Source: DAOSWM01 sp035380045
GTDB lineage: Bacteria; Bacteroidota; Bacteroidia; Bacteroidales; Tenuifilaceae
NCBI GenBank assembly: GCA_035380045.1
Contig: DAOSWM010000055.1
Location: 1-20,340, forward strand
Direction of reading: 5' to 3'
Length of the DNA stretch: 20,340 nt
Within the stretch, counting starts at the first letter, position 1; each line of letters begins with the position of its first letter. Below, piece by piece: positions 14,210 through 20,340 of the stretch. The notes under the pieces are model-generated. The model was not told the DNA's origin. It saw only the letters and a program-made list of their open reading frames with translations, and ran no database searches. Position numbers and translations under genes: made by a program.

Positions 14210-15136
14210 TTACCTTTCGGATCCACCACCCGATGATATTTTCTTATACTTGCTGGCGTTAGCGTTATCTACCTCAATAAGTATATTGCTTACACGGGTT
14301 TGTTCGGTAGGGAACGATTCGGAGAAAATATTAACTAACTCGTCGCTTTTTGCATCGAAAAAGATTTGAAGGAAGAACATGTAAGGGTCAGGTTTCTCGC
14401 GATAAATTTTTTGGATGTTTGTGAGAGTTTCTGCAATTTCAGCACGCCCCTCCATGAGTTTGTCGCTCATTCTGTCGAGCCCCAACCTGTGGTAGCGATA
14501 GTAAACTTCACGAAGCGGCCGGTACTTGTCATTTAAAAGATTTTCGGCCATCCAATACCTGTTTTTTCGGTTTCCTTCGTATGCTTTCCAGCCACGTTCC
14601 TGAGCATTCTGTGCATTTGTCACAATTTTTTCAGCTTTCTGAAAGTATTCTGTTCCGCCAAGGTAAGAGAACGAATCGTAGTCGAACCCAATGATTATGT
14701 ATGCGTAGAATGCCAGGGTTGAGGTTAGGTTATTTAGGTGAGAAGTTTCGGAAAATTCCAGCTTATCGAACTCTAGGTATCGAAAATGCAGGTTATTATC
14801 CATGAAATTGAGCATGGGAGAGTTGTAGGAAGCATTGAAAATTGGGCGGCGCGATTGAACCTGAAGGGTTCCCTTGTACTCATCGGAACCAATCTGTTCG
14901 TTCAGGTTAATCATTATTGTACATTCAATACGTTCGTCCTGGCCAAAAACATGGTTGGTCCAGTTGGTGTTGTTCATAAACTCGTATATTGCAGTTTGCA
15001 AAGTTTGAAAAATTTGGCGGTTTGTACCTTGAATTTTTTGCGAGTTTATTTGTATGTTACACCTTAACTCCTGAGAAAAAAGTTGTGTTGATGCAAGTAG
15101 CAGGAATAGAATCAAATATTTTACTTTGTTCATCAT
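14210..15136 (-). CDS. DUF4835 / PorD-like envelope protein
   Basis: 308 aa starting MMNKVKYLILFLLLASTQLFSQ, a clear signal peptide; two adjacent ATG codons make the start ambiguous by one residue. The mature part begins ELRCNIQINSQKIQGTNRQIFQTLQTAIYEFMNNTNWT, the recognisable DUF4835 opening, and continues with LAFYAYIIIGFDYDSFSYLGG, also typical. The family occurs in Bacteroidota next to coaBC and recN, exactly as here, and is annotated in some resources as PorD, a type IX secretion-associated protein; I cannot verify that function from sequence. It is predicted periplasmic or outer-membrane-associated. No lipobox is evident. The family call is good; the role is uncertain. Confidence 0.85.
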   Translation of the reverse strand: MMNKVKYLILFLLLASTQLFSQELRCNIQINSQKIQGTNRQIFQTLQTAIYEFMNNTNWTNHVFGQDERIECTIMINLNEQIGSDEYKGTLQVQSRRPIFNASYNSPMLNFMDNNLHFRYLEFDKLEFSETSHLNNLTSTLAFYAYIIIGFDYDSFSYLGGTEYFQKAEKIVTNAQNAQERGWKAYEGNRKNRYWMAENLLNDKYRPLREVYYRYHRLGLDRMSDKLMEGRAEIAETLTNIQKIYREKPDPYMFFLQIFFDAKSDELVNIFSESFPTEQTRVSNILIEVDNANASKYKKISSGGGSER

Positions 15137-15172
15137 CTTTCGTTTGCTACTTTTAACGTGAATGCGTTAAAA

Positions 15173-16381
15173 CTATTGTTTGTTAATATGGTTTGAAAGC
15201 TCGTCAACAATATCATTCGCCACCTCATCTTTCGATTTTAGTGGGTAGGGGATATGCGAGCCATCCTTTCGGATTATGGTAATTTTGTTAGTATCTACAC
15301 CAAAACCAGCACCCGTTTCGTTCAATGAATTCAGAATAATAAAATCAAGATTCTTTTTTTCGATTTTTCTTTGAGCATTTTCTGTTTCGTTCTGAGTTTC
15401 GAGCGCGAAGCCAACCAAAAGTTGGTTTCCTTTTTTTCTTTCTCCTAAGGTTTGGGCAATATCTAGAGTTGGGATCAGCTCAATTGAAAGGTTGTGGTTG
15501 CCTCGTTTAATTTTTTGGTCGTTTTGGATGGCTGGTTTAAAATCGGCCACTGCGGCAGCCAGAATGGCTGCATTACAATGCGTGAATTCATTAGTGGCAG
15601 CTTCGAACATTTGTTCGGCAGTTGTAACTTTGATTACCTTTATGTTCGGGTGTGTTGGTAACTGATTTACTGGACCAGAAATTAGAATGACTGTTGCGCC
15701 CCGTTTTGCCAGTTCAAGGGCAATTGCATTGCCCATCTTTCCCGATGAATGGTTTCCAATGAATCGAACTGGATCGATGGGTTCGTAGGTTGGCCCTGAA
15801 GTTACCAGTACAATTTTTTTACTGAGTGTTTGCTGCCTTTGAAAGAAATTGACAATAAACTGGTAAATATTTTCGGGTTCCTCCATCCTGCCTTTACCGC
15901 TAAGACCACTTGCCAGTTCCCCAGTTGCCGCTTCAATAATTATGTTTCCAAAACCTTTGAGGGTTTTAATATTTCGTTGGGTGGCTGGGTGCTGGTACAT
16001 GTCCAAATCCATTGCTGGGGCAACCATTACGGGACATTTTGCCGACAGGTAGGTTGTCAGCAGCAAATTATCGGCAACACCATTCGCCATTTTACCTATA
16101 GTATTTGCTGATGCAGGAGCAATAATGTAGAGGTCGGCCCAAAGTCCCAAGTCAACATGGCTATTCCAGTCACCATTCTCGGGGTTAAAGAAGTCAACCA
16201 GAATAGGATTCTTCGATAGGGTTGCGAGAGTGAGGGGCGTAATAAACTCCTTGGCAAGGGGTGTCATAATAACCTTTACCCGGGCACCGTTTTTTACAAG
16301 TAAACGGGTAAGACTGGCTGCTTTGTAGGCAGCGATGCTGCCTGTAATGCCAAGAACTATATTTTTTCCCTTAAGTATCAA
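15173..16381 (-). CDS. coaBC: Bifunctional phosphopantothenoylcysteine decarboxylase / phosphopantothenate-cysteine ligase
   Basis: 402 aa; two consecutive steps of CoA synthesis. The N-terminal flavoprotein half (to ~185) has GITGSIAAYK, catalytic His75 (SHVDLG) and PASANTIGKMANGVADN. The C-terminal ligase half has TSGPTYEPIDPVRFIGNHSSGKMG, AAVADFKP and FALETQNE. The start is TTG at 16379-16381, directly abutting the TAG of the omega gene; no ATG or GTG nearby would give the family N-terminus (ILKGKNIVLGITG), so a coupled TTG start is the best reading. Two decarboxylase positions differ from E. coli: the PxMN motif is PAMD (Asp125) and the usual Cys158 is Ser158 (ELASGLSGKGRM). I suspect this is lineage-wide but cannot check. 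Confidence 0.94.
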   Translation of the reverse strand: MILKGKNIVLGITGSIAAYKAASLTRLLVKNGARVKVIMTPLAKEFITPLTLATLSKNPILVDFFNPENGDWNSHVDLGLWADLYIIAPASANTIGKMANGVADNLLLTTYLSAKCPVMVAPAMDLDMYQHPATQRNIKTLKGFGNIIIEAATGELASGLSGKGRMEEPENIYQFIVNFFQRQQTLSKKIVLVTSGPTYEPIDPVRFIGNHSSGKMGNAIALELAKRGATVILISGPVNQLPTHPNIKVIKVTTAEQMFEAATNEFTHCNAAILAAAVADFKPAIQNDQKIKRGNHNLSIELIPTLDIAQTLGERKKGNQLLVGFALETQNETENAQRKIEKKNLDFIILNSLNETGAGFGVDTNKITIIRKDGSHIPYPLKSKDEVANDIVDELSNHINKQ

Positions 16382-16717
16382 CTACAGCTCAGTTATATTG
16401 TCGGAAATATTTTTGCGAAAGTAGAGCTTATCGTCACGAAATTCTTGAGTTGAAATGAGCACAGGCTTAGGAAGTCTTTCGTAGAATTTGCTGATTTCAA
16501 TTTGCTCCCTGTTCTCGAAAACTTCCTCAAGATTATCGGTGTAGTATGCAAACTCCTCGAGTTTTCGGTTTAATTCCTGCTTCATTTCAACAGCAATTTT
16601 ATTGGCACGTTTACCAATAATAACAACGCTCTCGTAAATGTTTTCAGTTTCTTTGTCGATTTGCTTTAAATCGATGGTAGTGGTGCTGGTTGGTGCGACT
16701 ACTTTTTTAAAATCCAT
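16382..16717 (-). CDS. rpoZ: RNA polymerase omega-like (Rpb6) subunit, Bacteroidota type
   Basis: 111 aa. The central segment IYESVVIIGKRANKIAVEMKQELNRKLEEF corresponds to the omega/Rpb6 core in which the ESVVIIGKRAxxI pattern contacts the beta-prime subunit; the rest is a Bacteroidota-specific extension ending in KPVLISTQEF and LYFRKNIS. The position between bamD (3-nt gap) and coaBC (0-nt gap) is a known arrangement in this phylum and supports the call. Predicted to assist RNA polymerase assembly and stability. A short alpha-helical DNA-binding protein would be the alternative, but the motif and synteny favour omega. Confidence 0.88.
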   Translation of the reverse strand: MDFKKVVAPTSTTTIDLKQIDKETENIYESVVIIGKRANKIAVEMKQELNRKLEEFAYYTDNLEEVFENREQIEISKFYERLPKPVLISTQEFRDDKLYFRKNISDNITEL

Positions 16718-16720
16718 AGT

Positions 16721-17527
16721 TTATTCTTGATTTATTTGGTTTCCTAATGCTTTCAATGAGGAGTTATAGATTCTTTCAGCTTCCTTAAAGTACTGGGTTT
16801 CTGGAAATTCTCCTACCAGAGAGTAGTACTCATCAACTGTATTTTGAAAACGTTCCCTCTGTTTTTCAGGAATACTGTTATCGGCATATAAGTACGATGC
16901 TTGTAAGACAAGGTATAACTGTTCCTCACGATGTGGCGAATTTGGGTACTGTTGAACGCTGTTCTTTAGCGCAACAATAGCGGCTTTGTAATCCTTGGTA
17001 TCAAAATATAGCTTAGAGCTAAGGTACGATTTTTCAATTAGCTTGTTTCGAAGTTCATTCAGAATTTGATTTACCTCGATAATTCGTTCACTTCTAGGGT
17101 GTTTCGCTAAGAATTCACCGAAAGCAGAAATTGCTGCATTGGTTGTTTCCTGGTCGAGCAGGGGACGAGGCGATGACTTATAGTAGCAGTAGGCGTACAT
17201 AAATTCAGCTTCCTCTGTGAAAACGCTGCGGGGGTAGTCTCTTCTATACCTATCGAAGTAGTGGGCGGCTAGCAAGTAGTCACCTTGGTAGTAGTACCCT
17301 TCAGCTATATAGAATTCAATGGTATCAGCCTTTTGCGTACCCTTGTAAATGGGCGCAAGTTGTTCGAGGAGGCCTGTGTAACGATAATGATCCTGCTTCT
17401 CGTAGTACTCCATAGCCATCTTGTATTTATATGGGTAATCATGGCTTTTAAGAAGTTTATCGTAACCGCTACATGAAGTCAGAAGAATTATGATTGCTAA
17501 AAAAAAGTATGCTATATTACGATTCAT
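16721..17527 (-). CDS. bamD: Outer-membrane assembly lipoprotein BamD
   Basis: 268 aa, usual length. The signal peptide ends in a lipobox LLTSCS with Cys19 as the lipidated residue, so this is an outer-membrane lipoprotein facing the periplasm. The rest is built of TPR-like helix pairs: YDKLLKSHDYPYKYKMAMEYYEKQDHYRY, GDYLLAAHYFDRYRRDYPRS, AAISAFGEFLAKHPRSERI, DYKAAIVALKNSVQQYPNSPHREE, and TVDEYYSLVGEFPETQYFKEAE. BamD works with BamA to insert beta-barrel proteins, which would include the large OmpA-type protein of this window. It is first in the apparent operon bamD-omega-coaBC-DUF4835-recN. Its leader contains a hairpin (17563-17589). Confidence 0.93.
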   Translation of the reverse strand: MNRNIAYFFLAIIILLTSCSGYDKLLKSHDYPYKYKMAMEYYEKQDHYRYTGLLEQLAPIYKGTQKADTIEFYIAEGYYYQGDYLLAAHYFDRYRRDYPRSVFTEEAEFMYAYCYYKSSPRPLLDQETTNAAISAFGEFLAKHPRSERIIEVNQILNELRNKLIEKSYLSSKLYFDTKDYKAAIVALKNSVQQYPNSPHREEQLYLVLQASYLYADNSIPEKQRERFQNTVDEYYSLVGEFPETQYFKEAERIYNSSLKALGNQINQE

Positions 17528-17562
17528 AAAGGATTAAATGCTTTTGTTTTACTAAAAAAACC

Positions 17563-17589
17563 AAAAAAACCTGCGATTATTGTATCGCA
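17563..17589 (-). promoter_or_regulatory. Terminator-like hairpin in the bamD leader
   Basis: On the minus strand TGCGAT (17589-17584) pairs with ATCGCA (17577-17572) around a 6-nt loop, followed by GG and seven T (17569-17563). A preceding A run could extend the stem across the GG bulge. It lies between the promoter element at 17603-17610 and the bamD ATG (17527), i.e. in the 5' leader, where it could attenuate the whole five-gene operon. Confidence 0.5.
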
Positions 17590-17602
17590 TTTTTTAAGCG
17601 AG

Positions 17603-17610
17603 CAAAGTTA
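17603..17610 (-). promoter_or_regulatory. -7 element of the bamD operon promoter
   Basis: On the minus strand this reads TAACTTTG, a full match to TAnnTTTG, 75 nt upstream of the bamD ATG. A TTTG at the expected -33 distance is not evident. The 297-bp divergent gap 17528-17824 otherwise holds the leader hairpin, AT-rich sequence and the spt promoter. Confidence 0.55.
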
Positions 17611-17768
17611 GTAAGATTCTTTTGAAATGCACGATATTTAAACTATAAAACGTTAAAAACATGTTAAAAAAGTTTAATGAAGTATTTGTTCAGTATTAGG
17701 AGGATACTCTAAAAATTCAATTTTTTCTATTAATTGCTACATCAATATGACTAACGCTAAAATATTTT

Positions 17769-17776
17769 TACTTTTG
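17769..17776 (+). promoter_or_regulatory. -7 element of the spt promoter
   Basis: TACTTTTG is a full match to TAnnTTTG, 48 nt upstream of the spt GTG start. No good TTTG was seen at -33, so it is scored moderately. Confidence 0.5.
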
Positions 17777-17824
17777 CACCATTATTTTCAATAAAACACA
17801 TATAATCATATAAAAATAATAGCC

Positions 17825-19066
17825 GTGGATATTTTTGAAAAGTTGAGAAAAAACATGGGTCCCATTGGTCAGTACCAAAAACAGGGACATGGTTACTTTG
17901 CATTTCCAAAACTTGAGGGCGAAATTAATCCCCGAATGATGTTTCGTGGCAAAGAGGTTTTAACATGGAGTTTGAATAATTATTTAGGTTTAGCAAATCA
18001 TCCAGAAGTTCGTAAAGCCGACGCTGAGGGAGCTGCCAAGTACGGGATGGCTTATCCAATGGGAGCAAGGATGATGAGCGGACATACTTCGCTCCACGAA
18101 GAGCTCGAGCAGAAGCTTGCAGCATTTGTTGGGAAACCTGCTGCATATCTTTTAAACTACGGGTATCAGGGGATGGTGTCGATAATCGATTCGTTGCTTT
18201 CTAGAAACGATGTGGTTGTTTACGATTCTGAATCGCATGCATGTATAATTGATGGACTGCGTCTTTTCCCTGGGAAACGTTTTGTTTACTCACATAATGA
18301 TATGGACTCTCTACGAAAGCAGCTGGGACATGCTACCAAATTAGCAGAGAAAACCGGAGGAGGAATCTTAGTTATCACAGAAGGAGTTTTTGGAATGGCC
18401 GGAGATTTAGGTAACCTGAAAGCGATTACCGATTTAAAATCTGAATTTAACTTCAGGCTGCTTGTTGATGATGCTCATGGGTTTGGTACCATGGGTAAAA
18501 ATGGAGCGGGTACTGGTGAACACTTTGGAGTTCAGGATAAGGTTGACGTTTACTTTGCTACTTTTGCAAAAAGTATGGCAGGAATTGGCGGTTTTGTTGC
18601 AGCTGATGAGGATATTGTTATGTACTTGACTTATAATCTACGCTCGCAGATTTTTGCTAAATCGTTACCAATGCCAATGGTTATTGGTGCCCTAAAGCGT
18701 TTAGAGTTGATTCAGACTCATCCAGATTTTTTAGAAAACCTTAGAAGGGTTTCGAAAGCACTGCAGGATGGATTAACGAAAGTTGGACTTGACATTGGGA
18801 AAACTCAATCGCCAGTAACCCCAGTTTACATGAAAGGAAGCGTTCCTGAGGCTACCAATATGGTTTTGGATTTACGTGAGAATTACGGAATATTCTGTTC
18901 CATAGTAGTTTATCCTGTTATTCCCAAAGGGCAAATTCTGCTAAGATTGATTCCAACAGCAGTTCACACCCTGAAGGATGTTGAAATAACCATTAAAGCT
19001 TTTGCCGAATGTGCCGAGAAATTGAAAAAAGGTGAGTACTACGGCGAGGAAGTTGTTCAGGCATAA
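17825..19066 (+). CDS. spt: Serine palmitoyltransferase (alpha-oxoamine synthase family)
   Basis: 413 aa. A PLP enzyme condensing L-serine with an acyl-CoA to 3-ketosphinganine, the first step of bacterial sphingolipid synthesis, a hallmark of many Bacteroidota. Seen: SLNNYLGLANHP, GARMMSGHTSLHEELE, SESHACIIDG (stacking histidine), LLVDDAHGFGTMG with Asp215 and His218, and the PLP lysine Lys249 in FATFAKSMAGIGGF. The start is GTG at 17825 (MDIFEKLRKN), supported by the family N-terminus and absence of an alternative ATG. 2-amino-3-ketobutyrate-CoA ligase or 8-amino-7-oxononanoate synthase are homologous alternatives, but the ALNNYLG-type N-terminus and FAKSMAGIGGF resemble Bacteroidota Spt. 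Single gene with its own promoter and terminator. Confidence 0.88.
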   Translation: MDIFEKLRKNMGPIGQYQKQGHGYFAFPKLEGEINPRMMFRGKEVLTWSLNNYLGLANHPEVRKADAEGAAKYGMAYPMGARMMSGHTSLHEELEQKLAAFVGKPAAYLLNYGYQGMVSIIDSLLSRNDVVVYDSESHACIIDGLRLFPGKRFVYSHNDMDSLRKQLGHATKLAEKTGGGILVITEGVFGMAGDLGNLKAITDLKSEFNFRLLVDDAHGFGTMGKNGAGTGEHFGVQDKVDVYFATFAKSMAGIGGFVAADEDIVMYLTYNLRSQIFAKSLPMPMVIGALKRLELIQTHPDFLENLRRVSKALQDGLTKVGLDIGKTQSPVTPVYMKGSVPEATNMVLDLRENYGIFCSIVVYPVIPKGQILLRLIPTAVHTLKDVEITIKAFAECAEKLKKGEYYGEEVVQA

Positions 19067-19070
19067 AAAA

Positions 19071-19095
19071 AAAGGGGGCGAAAGCCCCTTTCCTT
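19071..19095. terminator. Bidirectional terminator between convergent spt and trxB
   Basis: GGGGC (19075-19079), loop GAAA, GCCCC (19084-19088), flanked by an A run before and T-rich sequence after. It lies 4-30 nt beyond the spt stop and ends at the trxB stop, so it serves both converging genes. Confidence 0.8.
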
Positions 19096-19096
19096 T

Positions 19097-20092
19097 TTAA
19101 AAAACCCGTGTTCCCAAGTATCTTTCTGCATCTAGGGCAGCCATACATCCCGAGCCGGCAGCAGTAATTGCTTGACGGTAATGTTTGTCCTGCACATCGC
19201 CACAGGCGAAAACTCCGGGTAAATTTGTTTTAGCTGTTCCGGGGATGGTTTTGATGTAGCCAACATCATCGGTTTCAATAAAACCCTTAAAAATATCGGA
19301 GTTGGGTTGGTGCCCGATAGCAACGAAAAAACCTGTAATGTCCTTTTTTACGGTTTCACCTTTACTGTTTTCTAGCAGAACACCGGTTACACCGCTGTCG
19401 TCACCAACTATTTCTTTAGTGACATGTTCGTAAAGAACTTCAATGTTTGGGGTTGCATTAACCCTATCCTGCATTGCTTTTGATGCACGAAGGTATGGTT
19501 TACGGACAATTAGATAAACTTTACGACAAATTCCGGCTAGGTAAGTAGCTTCCTCAGTGGCAGTGTCGCCACCTCCAACAACGGCAACATCTTGCCCTTT
19601 GTAAAAGAAACCATCGCATGTTGCACATGCTGAAACGCCTTGTCCCTTGAACTTTTCTTCCGACTCCAGTCCTAGGTATTTAGCGGTTGCTCCTGTGGCA
19701 ATTATTAGAGCATCTGCAGTGATTACCTTGTCACCGTCGATAGTAACTGAGTAGGGTTGCTGGGAGAGATCGGCGGTGGTTGCAATTCCGAAACGAATAT
19801 CGGTACCGAATCTTTGGGCTTGCTTTTTCAAATCCTCCATCATTTCGGGGCCAGTGATGCCGTTAGGGTACCCAGGGAAGTTATCAACCTCGGTGGTTGT
19901 GGTAAGCTGTCCGCCAGGTTGGATTCCTTCGTACATAATCGGACTAAGATTTGCACGCGCAGCGTAAATGGCAGCAGTGTAACCAGCAGGTCCTGAGCCA
20001 ATAATTAGCACCTTTACGTGCTCTTTCAACGAAGGAGCTTTAGCAGAATCCTTCTCGTTGTCTTTTGTTTCCATGGGTTTGAAAAATGACAT
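19097..20092 (-). CDS. trxB: Thioredoxin reductase (NADPH)
   Basis: 331 aa including a ~25-residue polar N-terminal extension before the conserved HVKVLIIGSGPAGYTAAIYAARA (FAD site). The redox-active pair is Cys156/Cys159 in SACATCDGFFYKG, the NADPH site is VVGGGDTATEEA at ~171-182, and the C-terminal FAD-binding VFACGDVQDKHYRQAITAAGSG is present. It reduces thioredoxin in the cytoplasm. A second ATG at 20074 (METKDNEK) would shorten the protein by six residues and is equally possible. Convergent with spt. A candidate -7 element on the minus strand at 20133-20140 (TACATTCG) is weak. Confidence 0.96.
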   Translation of the reverse strand: MSFFKPMETKDNEKDSAKAPSLKEHVKVLIIGSGPAGYTAAIYAARANLSPIMYEGIQPGGQLTTTTEVDNFPGYPNGITGPEMMEDLKKQAQRFGTDIRFGIATTADLSQQPYSVTIDGDKVITADALIIATGATAKYLGLESEEKFKGQGVSACATCDGFFYKGQDVAVVGGGDTATEEATYLAGICRKVYLIVRKPYLRASKAMQDRVNATPNIEVLYEHVTKEIVGDDSGVTGVLLENSKGETVKKDITGFFVAIGHQPNSDIFKGFIETDDVGYIKTIPGTAKTNLPGVFACGDVQDKHYRQAITAAGSGCMAALDAERYLGTRVF

Positions 20093-20229
20093 ATGAATTC
20101 AATTTATGATTATACAATTTGATAAAACAAAACGAATGTAAAATGGTTCATCGGAAAAGGGAGCATAAAATTAGCTCATTTTTTTGGAACAAAAAGTATG
20201 ATTGTGTTTTAAGAATGAAAAAAAGAGGT

Positions 20230-20237
20230 TATATTTG
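20230..20237 (+). promoter_or_regulatory. Strong -7 promoter element at the right edge, probably for a tRNA
   Basis: TATATTTG fully matches TAnnTTTG and is followed by GCATCCGCAAAAAAG and then by a tRNA-like 5' end at 20254. It points out of the window on the plus strand. The rest of 20093-20250 is AT-rich with no gene supported. Confidence 0.6.
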
Positions 20238-20249
20238 CATCCGCAAAAA

Positions 20250-20326
20250 AGTTCGGGGTGTGGTTCCGCCTTTGGCGGGACACTTGCATGGGTTACAATG
20301 AGTAAAAAAGTTCTTTAAATAAATAT
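20250..20326 (+). pseudogene. tRNA-Pro-like remnant with replaced D arm
   Basis: CGGGGTGTGG (20254-20263) looks like the acceptor and position 8-10 end of a Bacteroidota proline tRNA, and CTTGCATGGG (20283-20292) like its anticodon arm (GGG anticodon), at nearly the right distance. Between them is a hairpin TTCCGCC-TTT-GGCGGGA instead of a D arm. The anticodon stem pairs only partly, and no T arm or 3' acceptor complement is visible, so it cannot be a functional tRNA. Confidence 0.35.
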
Positions 20327-20340
20327 AGTTCGGGGTGTGG
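20327..20340 (+). repeat. Second copy of the 14-bp AGTTCGGGGTGTGG, cut by the window end
   Basis: Exact repeat of 20250-20263, 77 bp downstream. It may be the start of an intact tRNA gene continuing outside the window. Confidence 0.6.

Noticed and set aside
20119..20301. 60-codon plus-strand frame at the right edge
   Set aside because: It runs through a promoter and tRNA-like repeat region and shows no protein-like features.

Overview
The window is a stretch of a Bacteroidota chromosome, most likely Bacteroidales. The evidence is a short 286-aa primary sigma factor, an Rpb6-like omega subunit, a serine palmitoyltransferase for sphingolipids, a DUF4835/PorD-type gene between coaBC and recN, A-rich leaders without clear Shine-Dalgarno sequences, and several upstream elements matching the Bacteroidota -7 motif TAnnTTTG. 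A run of exactly 100 N (10672-10771) shows this is a scaffolded assembly, possibly a MAG.

Layout: (1) 3-968, the C-terminal part of a membrane-anchored SpoIIE/PP2C phosphatase, followed by a repeat-rich spacer. (2) 1286-6067, three same-strand genes: two small secreted proteins sharing the motif RLTVVSGG, separated by a strong hairpin terminator, then a 1176-aa outer-membrane protein with N-terminal Ig-like modules, a barrel-like middle, SdrD/carboxypeptidase-regulatory-like modules and a C-terminal OmpA domain. I read this as a possible pilin/usher-like surface system; that is inference. (3) 6104-6649, a four-helix-bundle (S23-type) gene between inverted arrays of 7-bp repeats. (4) dapF, a SiaC-like gene, a Do-family protease and rpoD, all on +. 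(5) 10605-11590, a parDE-type toxin-antitoxin pair, again between inverted heptad arrays and with the N gap in the left array. (6) Minus strand: fabI, and a probable operon bamD-omega-coaBC-DUF4835-recN read from about 17600 down to 12534. (7) spt on +, convergent with trxB on -, sharing a hairpin terminator. (8) The right edge holds a strong promoter match and a duplicated 14-bp sequence resembling the 5' end of a proline tRNA.

Most genes are core housekeeping: cell wall precursor, envelope proteolysis, transcription, fatty acid and sphingolipid synthesis, CoA synthesis, outer-membrane assembly, recombination repair and redox. The accessory content sits in intergenic gaps. The strongest unexplained signal is that two unrelated small accessory modules (four-helix-bundle gene; parDE) are each bounded by arrays of degenerate 7-bp units, ACC-type or TTGACAT/CATACAT-type, placed in opposite orientation at the two ends. 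A third array of the same period lies at 969-1105. This suggests a cassette or insertion architecture built from heptad arrays. The second candidate system is the two-pilin-like plus usher-like/OmpA operon.
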